From NCBI GenBank assembly GCA_002494495.1, contig DACB01000007.1, positions 156,501-220,500 on the forward strand: a stretch of 64,000 nt of DNA, in the 5' to 3' direction. The notes beneath the pieces were generated by a model. It had not been told where the DNA came from, ran no database searches, and was given only the letters and a program-made list of their open reading frames with translations. The translations under genes and the position numbers were made by a program. Below, in pieces: positions 54,999 through 62,919 of the stretch; position 1 is the first letter of the stretch; each line of letters begins with the position of its first letter. This DNA comes from Methanobacterium sp. UBA294 (lineage in GTDB: Archaea; Methanobacteriota; Methanobacteria; Methanobacteriales; Methanobacteriaceae).

Positions 54999-55625
54999 AT
55001 TCTATATAAAGATAAAAATCATCTTGTAGAAATATCCCGACAGGTATACAAAAATGGGCTGACTCCGGGTAAATCCGGTAACATCAGTATGAAAGTTTCA
55101 AATATCCCTAATAGTTCAAATAACGTTGGTCTAACCTATGAATATGACAATGATGAACAAATAATTTTAATAACACCTAGTGGCGTATCCTTAAGAGATG
55201 TTACATTGGACAACGTTATAGTTACTGATTTAAACGGTGAAAAACTGGAAGGTGAAGGTAGACCTTCATCAGAACTACGTATGCACTTAGAAATCTACCG
55301 TAAAAGGGATGATATAGGTGCAATAGTACATACCCATCCACCCTATGTCACTGGTTTCTCATTTACTGATAAGAAGATAACGCGATTTGAAGGGTTTGGT
55401 GAAATTAAGTCGCCCTATATTGCAGAGGTAGAATATGCTGTACCTGGTTCCATGGAACTGGTTGAATCTGCATCTAATGGATTAATTGATGAAGATGTGC
55501 TGCTTTTAAGAAACCATGGAATGGTTACTGTAGGCGAGGATATTGATGGCGCTGTTCTCCTTGCAGAATTTACTGAAAACAGTGCAAAAACAGGTTTTAT
55601 AATCCAGCAGTTAGCTGGAGAATAG
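54999..55625 (+). CDS. fucA: Class II aldolase (L-fuculose-1-phosphate aldolase-like) with apparent AUU start
   Basis: The first ATG in frame (55089) would remove the conserved N-terminus: upstream codons read LVEISRQVYKNGLTPGKSGN, continuing IS before that ATG, which is the helix and GN-S substrate loop of the family. No ATG, GTG or TTG occurs between the upstream stop (54984) and 55089. GAGAGGT at 54986-54992 is followed by three ATT codons; ATT at 54999 gives six-base spacing and a 208-residue product. Zinc-ligand histidines HTHPP and the later HGMVT are present. In methanogens such aldolases make lactaldehyde for F420 synthesis. A sequencing error is the main alternative. Confidence 0.78.
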   Translation: MLYKDKNHLVEISRQVYKNGLTPGKSGNISMKVSNIPNSSNNVGLTYEYDNDEQIILITPSGVSLRDVTLDNVIVTDLNGEKLEGEGRPSSELRMHLEIYRKRDDIGAIVHTHPPYVTGFSFTDKKITRFEGFGEIKSPYIAEVEYAVPGSMELVESASNGLIDEDVLLLRNHGMVTVGEDIDGAVLLAEFTENSAKTGFIIQQLAGE

Positions 55626-55775
55626 ATTGAAAAAAATTGAGAATGATTGAAAATATAATTTTGTAAATAAAAAATATAATTGAAAATTTTATTTTTATTT
55701 TTTAGTATTTTATTTATCATCCAGTATAAATTTTAAAAAATTATAATATTCCATTAAAAATGAATATTGTGTTAG

Positions 55776-56036
55776 TTAATTTTCTCGAACAGATTCTAAC
55801 TCACTTAATGCATTCCAGATAAGAGTTCGAGCATGGATTGGTATGTTTGGATCATTACTTATTTCATCCAATATGGAAATTACTGTACTGGCTTTAATTG
55901 TATCTTCTTCATCTTTATTAGCAAGTATATCCTTAGATTTTTCTGCAGCTCTTCTGATATTTCTTGGAACACTAGTGTCTTCCATAATATGTTGTAAGAT
56001 TTGATTACAGCGTTCAAATGTTTCTTCATTACTCAT
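55776..56036 (-). CDS. UPF0147 family protein
   Basis: An 86-residue helical protein matching the archaeal UPF0147 family: NQILQHIMEDTSVPRNIRRA near residue 11 and ISNDPNIPIHARTLIWNALS near 58, apparently two related half-repeats. GGAGGAAGG precedes the ATG. Function unknown; the family is widespread in archaea. Convergent with the aldolase gene. Confidence 0.88.
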   Translation of the reverse strand: MSNEETFERCNQILQHIMEDTSVPRNIRRAAEKSKDILANKDEEDTIKASTVISILDEISNDPNIPIHARTLIWNALSELESVREN

Positions 56037-56257
56037 AATACCTTCCTCCGAATTATATTCTATTAGTTGGTGAACAAAAAATTGTTAATTTAAAGCTTTA
56101 TTTCGAATATTATAAAACCATTATCAATTTTTATAAATATAAAAATAATTTTTTTTGTTGAAATAATTTTAAAAAGTATTTATTTTCATCTTTAATATGT
56201 TATGAATTATTTATATTTGTTCGCTATATAAATTTAAAAAAAAGAAATTTTATTTCA

Positions 56258-57262
56258 TTAAGAAGGATCAGATACTGCTATTGCTATTGTAACTTTATTA
56301 AACTTAGTTTTTCTATATATCAGACGGGCATTTTCGCCAGCTGCTAAGAGGGCAGCAGGTTCACATATCCCGGGCACTCCAAAAGTCTTCTGAACAAATT
56401 GTGATTTTGATATTTGTGGGTGTTTAAAACTCTTCAACTCTTCCAATGTAACCACCCTTAAATTCAAACCGATTCCATCTGCAGCCTCTATTATGCCAAT
56501 TTCATCATTTTTTGGTTCGCCCGTTGCTATAAGGTCAATTCTCTCCAATGGTATGCCTAGATCCTGACAGGCCTTGCTAACAGCATCTAACACCATATCG
56601 CAAGGCACGCCTTTTCTAGCTCCGAGACCAACCACTAATTTTTTAGGTGTAAGTGTTATTTTTGTATCATCAAAAGAAGCTTCAATTTTATTTGAAGGCA
56701 AAGACTGTCCAATAATCTGTTTATATGAGTTGTTCACCAACTCATCCTTAAATAAATACTTTAATCGTGGCATTACCCTCAATTCAATTTTTTCACCACT
56801 AACCAAAGCTTTATTTATTTTCATGATTTTGGATGGATTATCCAATTCCATGAAATATTTATGGGCCAATGCATCAATACCTAGTTTACAATTTACATCA
56901 GTTGCTGTGGTAATCACTGGTCTAGCCCCGGTATGATTGGCTATTTTCATGGTAAAATCGTTTCCGCCTCCTAAGTGTCCAGATAATATGCTTATAACGT
57001 GTTCTGCTTTTTCATCCATTAATAATATAGCAGGATCCACGGTTTTATCTTTGATTAATGGGCAGATACTTCTAATCATTATTCCCGATGCCATGATCCC
57101 TAATATACAATCGTACTCATGGAAAATTTCTTTTAAAGTGGCTTTAACTTGTTTATGATAAAGATCGGTTTGTAAAACAGTGGGATCATTTTTCAGCTTC
57201 TTATTCAGCAGCCGGGCCAGATTTTTTCCCTGAGATGTTAAAGTGATGATGGCTATCTTCAT
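56258..57262 (-). CDS. cbiG: Cobalt-precorrin 5A hydrolase
   Basis: Opens the delta-lactone of cobalt-precorrin 5A in anaerobic cobalamin synthesis, releasing acetaldehyde. The 334-residue protein has the CbiG N-terminal part (IMASGIMIRSICPLIKDKT near residue 57, LSGHLGGGNDFT near 94) and the C-terminal part (VVGLGARKGVPCDMV near 211, ATGEPKNDEIGI near 248). AAGGG precedes the ATG. cbiB lies 226 bases upstream on the same strand. Confidence 0.93.
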   Translation of the reverse strand: MKIAIITLTSQGKNLARLLNKKLKNDPTVLQTDLYHKQVKATLKEIFHEYDCILGIMASGIMIRSICPLIKDKTVDPAILLMDEKAEHVISILSGHLGGGNDFTMKIANHTGARPVITTATDVNCKLGIDALAHKYFMELDNPSKIMKINKALVSGEKIELRVMPRLKYLFKDELVNNSYKQIIGQSLPSNKIEASFDDTKITLTPKKLVVGLGARKGVPCDMVLDAVSKACQDLGIPLERIDLIATGEPKNDEIGIIEAADGIGLNLRVVTLEELKSFKHPQISKSQFVQKTFGVPGICEPAALLAAGENARLIYRKTKFNKVTIAIAVSDPS

Positions 57263-57488
57263 ATCATGCCCTTCATTTTTGATTTTTTCATTTCGATTTC
57301 TTATTTAGACTTAGTGAATATTAATATAATTTATATTGTTTAGATTTTTTTGTAGATCTATTTTTTTAGAATTTTTAGATCAATTTTGAATAATTTTATT
57401 GCGAAAATTATAATTAGCAAACCAGAATTTTATTAACATTGAAATTTTGAAGTGATATATCAGTTGTTTGTATTTATAATTAGAATAT

Positions 57489-58409
57489 TTAGGTTATAAC
57501 AATTATTACACTGGAATATGTTATAAAAGAGATAATCAGGAAGAATATAATTGTTATTTGGGAAAGTAGAATTGCTTGTTCAATTGTACTGGAATCTAAT
57601 GATCTTTTATTTTCACCAAGGGTGTAAACTCCATTTTTTTCCAGTTGCACCCCTAATGCGCCTGCAGCAGCAGCCATAGGATAACCTGAATTAGGACTTG
57701 GTGTTTTACATGCTTCATTAATCATGACCCTGTAAGAATTTCTCCAGTCGAGACCCATGAATGCTGCTGAACCAACCATAATGATGCCAGTTAAACGGGC
57801 AGGGATGTAATTCATTAAATCATCCAATTTTGCTGGGAACCAGCCAATATCCTTGTTAATTTCATCCTTATATCCAACCATGGCATCTAAAGTATTTATA
57901 ACACGATATACCATCCCTCCCAGAATTCCTAAAAAGAATGTATAAAATAAGGGGGAAATAACAGAGTCCGTAATATTTTCTGTTAGTGTTTCCATGGCTG
58001 CTGATGTTAAATCTTCTTTCGAAAGATTTGTGGTATCCCTGCTAACAAGATGAGAAACTGATTTACGAGCTAGGTTAATATCCCCATCTAATTGATTTTT
58101 CACTTGTTCAACAGAATTAATAAGTCCTTTAATTGCGAATGTGGTAAACAATATGAATGTAGAGACTAGGATATAAATTATTACGTTTAACTGGAATAAT
58201 TGGAGTATGAAGTATAAGGGAATTATAAATATTGACAATAAAATTACAGTTAATATGATTCCAGAACCCCTATTTTTAATATTTAATAGATGAGGTTTTA
58301 AAAATTCAGTTAACCTCCCCATTAGCACCACAGGGTGAATAACAGATGGTGGTTCACCCCAAAGTAGATCTAAAATAATAGCTAAGAAAATTATAGATAA
58401 AAGTTCCAT
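57489..58409 (-). CDS. cbiB: Adenosylcobinamide-phosphate synthase (CbiB/CobD)
   Basis: An integral membrane protein of 306 residues attaching aminopropanol phosphate to the corrin ring. It begins with the family signature DLLWGEPPSVIHPVVLMGRL near residue 14. Other segments are LVSRDTTNLSKEDLTSAAME near 124, TENITDSVISPLFYT near 146 and CKTPSPNSGYPMAAAAGAL near 233. About five hydrophobic helices are visible. It is the first of two minus-strand cobalamin genes (followed by cbiG). Confidence 0.93.
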   Translation of the reverse strand: MELLSIIFLAIILDLLWGEPPSVIHPVVLMGRLTEFLKPHLLNIKNRGSGIILTVILLSIFIIPLYFILQLFQLNVIIYILVSTFILFTTFAIKGLINSVEQVKNQLDGDINLARKSVSHLVSRDTTNLSKEDLTSAAMETLTENITDSVISPLFYTFFLGILGGMVYRVINTLDAMVGYKDEINKDIGWFPAKLDDLMNYIPARLTGIIMVGSAAFMGLDWRNSYRVMINEACKTPSPNSGYPMAAAAGALGVQLEKNGVYTLGENKRSLDSSTIEQAILLSQITIIFFLIISFITYSSVIIVIT

Positions 58410-58525
58410 ATTTCTGATTTTCTATGGAGTTAATTATCTAGTTTTTGGATTGAAATCAATAGATAAAAACTAAATAGTTCATCATAAATGATAATTTAAC
58501 AAAGAAAAAAAATCTAGGTGATTAT

Positions 58526-59014
58526 TTGGCACAAAAAATGGAAGATAAGGTACAGAAATGGCTTTCAGATATGGGAATATTCAGACAGAAAGTCCCTGAT
58601 GACAATACTAATTTCCACTTCATAATCAATTATCCTGAAGAAAATGTGATGGATGTAATGCAACCAAAAGGAACTCCAGATCTATTAGTAATTGGTTGCG
58701 CCACTAATGTAAGTCCAGAACATGCGAATGAAATGAAATTACTGTCTGATTCAAAAAGAGAAGAGTTTATATGGGATTTAAGATATATGCTGAACAGTAA
58801 AGACGTAGATTTCCAGCTATCTCACCCTAGTAACGTCTTAGAAAGCTTTTTAATTACTTCTGAGATATATAGCGATGGATTAAGTAAGGATAGATTGATA
58901 TCTGTTATTAAAACAATATTCAGAGCAAAAATACAGTGTGTGTGGAAGATACAACAAAAATTTGGCGTAGATGATGAAAGTAACGGCGCTGTTTCCGACA
59001 GTATGTATGTCTAA
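58526..59014 (+). CDS. DUF2299-like conserved protein
   Basis: A 162-residue soluble protein resembling the archaeal/bacterial DUF2299 group (KVQKWLSDMGIFRQKVPDDN, then NFHFIINYPEENVMDVMQPK). The fold looks like a small alpha/beta chaperone-type domain; function unknown. The start is TTG at 58526, five bases after AGGTG; the internal ATG five codons later lacks this spacing. It lies directly beside the replication origin on the same strand as orc1. Confidence 0.75.
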   Translation: MAQKMEDKVQKWLSDMGIFRQKVPDDNTNFHFIINYPEENVMDVMQPKGTPDLLVIGCATNVSPEHANEMKLLSDSKREEFIWDLRYMLNSKDVDFQLSHPSNVLESFLITSEIYSDGLSKDRLISVIKTIFRAKIQCVWKIQQKFGVDDESNGAVSDSMYV

Positions 59015-59101
59015 ATTAAATAGGCATACCTAACTATTTTTGAAAAACCAATTTTTTGGCTAATTTTTTTTAATTTTTTATTACAGGAATACAGACATCA
59101 A

Positions 59102-59114
59102 TTTCAAGTGTAAA
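59102..59114 (+). repeat. Origin recognition box 1 (forward)
   Basis: TTTCAAGTGTAAA, identical to consensus. Confidence 0.85.
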
Positions 59115-59157
59115 GTATAATCTATGGGACTTTTTCATCCATGAATAGAGAGTTGTA

Positions 59158-59170
59158 TTTCAAGTGTAAC
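59158..59170 (+). repeat. Origin recognition box 2 (forward)
   Basis: TTTCAAGTGTAAC, with flanking AGAGTT and AACTCT that extend its dyad; the left flank is shared, in reverse, with box 5. Confidence 0.85.
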
Positions 59171-59200
59171 TCTTTGTGAAAGTAGACAGAGAGAGGTCAA

Positions 59201-59213
59201 TTTCAACTGTAAA
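59201..59213 (+). repeat. Origin recognition box 3 (forward, G to C variant)
   Basis: TTTCAACTGTAAA, one mismatch to consensus; the same substitution occurs in box 5. Confidence 0.8.
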
Positions 59214-59317
59214 ATAGTAATACTTTTTTTTGTATTTTTCATATAAAGTTCGAGTAATTATTTGTTTCGTTAAAGAAGGTAATAACAAAGTTTAAATCCG
59301 GCTTCAAATTAAATTAA

Positions 59318-59329
59318 TTACACTTGCAA
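59318..59329 (-). repeat. Origin recognition box 4 (reverse)
   Basis: TTACACTTGCAA, one mismatch to the reverse consensus. Confidence 0.7.
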
Positions 59330-59378
59330 TTCATCTCCCTGTCTAAAAATATTAAAAAATTTCAAGAAATTATTAAGT

Positions 59379-59391
59379 TTTACAGTTGAAA
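59379..59391 (-). repeat. Origin recognition box 5 (reverse, variant)
   Basis: TTTACAGTTGAAA, carrying the same central change as box 3 and followed by TGCAACTCT, which mirrors the flank of box 2. Confidence 0.8.
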
Positions 59392-59439
59392 TGCAACTCT
59401 TCATTTCTTAAAAAAAGTTGATTTTTAACAACATCACTT

Positions 59440-59452
59440 TTTACACTTGAAA
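59440..59452 (-). repeat. Origin recognition box 6 (reverse)
   Basis: TTTACACTTGAAA, identical to the reverse consensus. Confidence 0.85.
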
Positions 59453-59486
59453 AACTACTTAATGAAAATTTTTAGACTAATACAAC

Positions 59487-59498
59487 TTACACTTGAAA
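59487..59498 (-). repeat. Origin recognition box 7 (reverse)
   Basis: TTACACTTGAAA, identical to the reverse consensus; nearest box to orc1. Confidence 0.85.
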
Positions 59499-59644
59499 CT
59501 GACCTTATTACTCAAAAAAACCTAATTCGGAATTAACATTAACAATCATTAACACGTGGGTTCGATAGAGATTTTTGCTTATTAAATTTAACATTTCAGT
59601 TAGATTTAATTTATAACGTTTGAATAATATAGAGGTGTGCGAAA

Positions 59645-60793
59645 TTGAATATATTTGAAGAATTAGATGGCAAATCTGTTTTTAAGTGTAAAAAATATCT
59701 TGATCATCGATTTTTACCAGAAAACCTGCCGCACCGCGAAGACCAAATAAAATCAGTAGCCAAGTATTGGAAAGAAGCTTTAACTGGAGTAACCCCACCT
59801 GATGTAACCATATATGGAAAGACAGGTACAGGTAAAACAGCTGTGGCCAAATTTGCCAGGAAACAACTGGAAGATGTTTCAAAGGACAAGGATATAAATA
59901 TCAGAGTGGAGTACATACGCTGCACAGATTACACCACAGAATACCAAGTAATCACCCGTTTATGCCAGCAGTTAGGCCAAGACGTTCCATACAGGGGCTG
60001 GACCCGGGCAGAAGTTATACATGCCTTTAGAGATCTCTTTAAAAGGAATGTTTTCGGTAAAAACTTGATATTAATGATTATACTTGATGAAATTGATATT
60101 CTCCTTAAAAATGATGGTGACGGACTTCTGTACACCCTCACCAGAACCGAAAATGTTTCCATAGCATCCATCAGTAACTTCGTTGATTTTAAACAATTCA
60201 TTAAACCTAGGGTTAAGAGTAGTTTAAGAGATAGAGAAATAGTATTTCCCCCATATAACGCTCAACAACTGGTAGATATACTTAAGGAGAGGGCGAACCT
60301 CTCATTTAATGACGATGTATTGAACGAGGATGTGATTCCATTATGCGCAGCAATGGCGGCAAAAGAAGAAGGTGACGCACGATACGCTCTGGATCTACTC
60401 CGCACATCTGGAGAACTTGCAGATGAAAAGAATTCAGAAATAGTATATGAAGATTATGTAAGGGAAGCCAAAGAATACATCGAACATAACAAGGTCACAG
60501 ACATCATAATGACCTTACCCAGTCAGCAACAAAAGGTTCTAGAATCCATACTTTACCTGACCAAACAAAAAGAAGAAATAACATCTGGAAGACTTTACGA
60601 TGTTTATAAAGAATTTTCAAAGGGTGATTCCGTATCATATCGAAGAATATTTGACTTCATCAATGAACTGGAAATGTTAGGACTGATATCAACTAAGACA
60701 ATATCCAGAGGTAGAGGAAAAGGTAGAACCAATATAATAGATCTCCAATGTGATATGGAACTACTAGAAGATTCAATATGGACCAATAATTAG
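59645..60793 (+). CDS. orc1: Orc1/Cdc6 replication initiator
   Basis: AAA+ initiator that binds the origin boxes upstream and loads MCM. Walker A is YGKTGTGKT at about residues 57-65, Walker B LDEID near 145, and sensor 2-type residues lie in GDARYALDLLRTSGELA near 243. The C-terminal ~90 residues form a winged helix (SYRRIFDFINELEMLGLIS). The 382-residue length is typical. The start is TTG at 59645, seven bases after AGAGGTG. Adjacent origin boxes make this the initiator of the linked oriC and probably autoregulated by binding them. Confidence 0.96.
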   Translation: MNIFEELDGKSVFKCKKYLDHRFLPENLPHREDQIKSVAKYWKEALTGVTPPDVTIYGKTGTGKTAVAKFARKQLEDVSKDKDINIRVEYIRCTDYTTEYQVITRLCQQLGQDVPYRGWTRAEVIHAFRDLFKRNVFGKNLILMIILDEIDILLKNDGDGLLYTLTRTENVSIASISNFVDFKQFIKPRVKSSLRDREIVFPPYNAQQLVDILKERANLSFNDDVLNEDVIPLCAAMAAKEEGDARYALDLLRTSGELADEKNSEIVYEDYVREAKEYIEHNKVTDIIMTLPSQQQKVLESILYLTKQKEEITSGRLYDVYKEFSKGDSVSYRRIFDFINELEMLGLISTKTISRGRGKGRTNIIDLQCDMELLEDSIWTNN

Positions 60794-60988
60794 TCCATAA
60801 ATTTTATTTTATGAATTATTATAAGAAAAAAACTAAATTTTTTTTAATTTTTAGATTTTTATTATTATTAATATTATTATAATTATTATATATTTTATAT
60901 TATTAAATTAATTAGAATTATGATTCTAAATAAATAGTTAATTAATAAAACACTGTTTTATAACATTAAAAAAATTTCATTTGACAGT

Positions 60989-61912
60989 TTAAATTTTGTT
61001 GTTAATCAGTGATTTTAACAAGGCCATTCGAACAGGGACCCCATAAAAAGCCTGTTCAAAGTATTTACCATAAGGAGTGTTATCAACATCATGTGATATT
61101 TCATCTACTCTGGGTAAAGGATGCATTACTATTGCATGGCTATTTTCTAGCAATTTCGCATTGATTAAGTAAGCACCTTTTATTTTGGAGTATTCTTGTG
61201 GGTCTGGAAATCTTTCCTTCTGGATGCGTGTTACATAGAGCACATCTGCGTAATTCAGTACGTCATGGATATCATCTGTTTCATTTACATTTATACCTAA
61301 ACTACTGAGGTCATGCAGTATTTCGTCAGGCATTTGTAACTCTTTAGGCGCTACAAAGCTCATTTTAACATCGAACTTTGCCAAGGCGTATGCCAGGGAA
61401 TGTACTGTTCGACCATATTTAAGATCTCCAACCAATGCTACATGTAATTCGTCAATTTCACCCAGTAAACGTTGCATAGTGTATAAATCAAGTAATGTTT
61501 GGGTAGGGTGCTGTCCTGCACCATCACCAGCATTTATAACTGGAATATCAACAAGTCCCGCCACGTATCGGGCTGTTCCTTCCATATCATGTCTTATAAC
61601 CAGTGCATCAGTATATTCAGCTACAATGCGTACTGTGTCGTTTATGTTTTCTCCCTTTGTGGCTGAGCTTACACCCGCCTCTGCAAATCCTATAACTCCC
61701 CCCCCTAATCTTTGCATGGCGGCTTCAAAAGATAGTCTTGTTCTGGTGGATGGTTCGTAGAATAGGGCTCCAAGTATTTTCCCGGATAAGACATCACATT
61801 TTTCTCGGGACCTGGCTATGGGTTCCATTTTTTCTGCTAATTTAAGTGTCTCAATAATATCCTTTTTACTAAAGTCCTTTATAGAAATAATATCTTTCTG
61901 GGATAAAACCAT
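60989..61912 (-). CDS. pyrB: Aspartate carbamoyltransferase catalytic subunit
   Basis: Condenses carbamoyl phosphate and aspartate in pyrimidine synthesis. The carbamoyl-phosphate motif STRTRLSFEAAM is near residue 56, HPTQTLLDLYTM near 136 and the aspartate-site VMHPLPRVDEI near 262. The 307-residue length fits. AGGTGG precedes the ATG, and a TATA-like TTATATAAATAG lies about 45 bases upstream. The regulatory subunit gene pyrI is not next to it. Confidence 0.96.
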   Translation of the reverse strand: MVLSQKDIISIKDFSKKDIIETLKLAEKMEPIARSREKCDVLSGKILGALFYEPSTRTRLSFEAAMQRLGGGVIGFAEAGVSSATKGENINDTVRIVAEYTDALVIRHDMEGTARYVAGLVDIPVINAGDGAGQHPTQTLLDLYTMQRLLGEIDELHVALVGDLKYGRTVHSLAYALAKFDVKMSFVAPKELQMPDEILHDLSSLGINVNETDDIHDVLNYADVLYVTRIQKERFPDPQEYSKIKGAYLINAKLLENSHAIVMHPLPRVDEISHDVDNTPYGKYFEQAFYGVPVRMALLKSLINNKI

Positions 61913-62078
61913 CTTACATCCACCTTTCTGGATAACTGACTTTTTTGACTATTTATATAATTCTATATCTAATTTTTATTCATTATTTTATTATAATATT
62001 ATTTTATTATAATATTATTTTTTTTAATATATTATTAAATAATTTAATTTTAACTAAACAACACCTGATAATTTTAAA

Positions 62079-62807
62079 TTATAACCTACGGGCAAAGGTC
62101 AAATACCCAGTATGCCCTGTCATCCTAGTTTTTGGTCGTGTCCCCTTGATTTTTATTTCAATTTCTCTTAATATACATTCAACTGTCTTTATATCTGAAA
62201 ATCCATACTTCTTAAGCACTTTGTTAAGTGTTATCACCGCTTCAATGTAAGGGTTGTAGGTAGCCAGATATCCGCCGACTTTAAGAGATTTTGATGCGTG
62301 TTCAACCACATCCCATGGTTGAGGAAGGTCTAAAAATACCAGGTCAACTGATGATTCATCAATTCCCTCTTTGATATCTTGGTTTTTCACAGTAACATTT
62401 TCCTGACCGAATTCAAGGATATTTTTCCCGGCGATACCTGCAAAGTCTTCCCTTAATTCGTAGGTATAAACTTCCCCTTTAGATCCTACGATATTTGCAA
62501 AGTATAGGGCGGTTGCTCCTGAACCAGTACCTGCTTCCACAACTTTCTGCCCATATCCCAAGCCAGTATAGGCATTTATAATCCCCACATCCTTTGGAAG
62601 GATTATAGAGCATTTTCTCTCCATGAGATCAATGTAATCATTTAAATTTGCTTTAATAACGGTGAATTTATGTCCCATATGAGTTTCTAATACATCACCA
62701 TCATTACTCATGGCAATATCTTCATTTTTGATATATCCGTGGTTAGTGTGTAGGTCTTCATGAGTCACTGGGTACTTCTTTCCTTTAGAGTCTATTAAGA
62801 TTCTCAT
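62079..62807 (-). CDS. trmI: tRNA (adenine-N1)-methyltransferase TrmI
   Basis: Class I SAM methyltransferase making m1A in the T loop of tRNA (positions 57/58 in archaea). A small N-terminal beta domain (about 1-70) precedes the Rossmann fold with VVEAGTGSGATALYFA near residue 89, VYTYELREDFAGIA near 112 and VFLDLPQPWDVVEHA near 156. The LPQPW motif is characteristic. Length 242 fits. GGAAGAT precedes the ATG. Confidence 0.93.
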   Translation of the reverse strand: MRILIDSKGKKYPVTHEDLHTNHGYIKNEDIAMSNDGDVLETHMGHKFTVIKANLNDYIDLMERKCSIILPKDVGIINAYTGLGYGQKVVEAGTGSGATALYFANIVGSKGEVYTYELREDFAGIAGKNILEFGQENVTVKNQDIKEGIDESSVDLVFLDLPQPWDVVEHASKSLKVGGYLATYNPYIEAVITLNKVLKKYGFSDIKTVECILREIEIKIKGTRPKTRMTGHTGYLTFARRL

Positions 62808-62919
62808 TTTTATCTTCCGTTATAGTTGTGCTTGTAATCAATATTAGTTAATTTAGTTAATTTAAAAGCCTTTTATTCAAATTTAATCCATTTCTAAAAT
62901 ATTTTATTTTATCTATATG

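Larger units (their letters stand above)
59102..59498. other. oriC: Replication origin (oriC) with origin recognition boxes
   Basis: This intergenic region, immediately upstream of orc1/cdc6, contains seven copies of a 12-13-base box with consensus TTTCAAGTGTAA (or its complement TTACACTTGAAA). Three forward copies lie at 59102-59213 and four reverse copies at 59318-59498. The two groups point at each other across an AT-rich centre (59214-59317), a good candidate for the duplex unwinding element. The box is the same type as the Cdc6 binding repeat known from Methanothermobacter. The rest of the 59015-59644 gap holds no ORF. Confidence 0.9.

Noticed and set aside
55089..55625. ATG at 55089 as the aldolase start
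   Set aside because: It would delete the N-terminal helix and most of the GN-S substrate loop, and it has no good ribosome-binding site, whereas an upstream site with TATA box and GAGAGGT is well placed.
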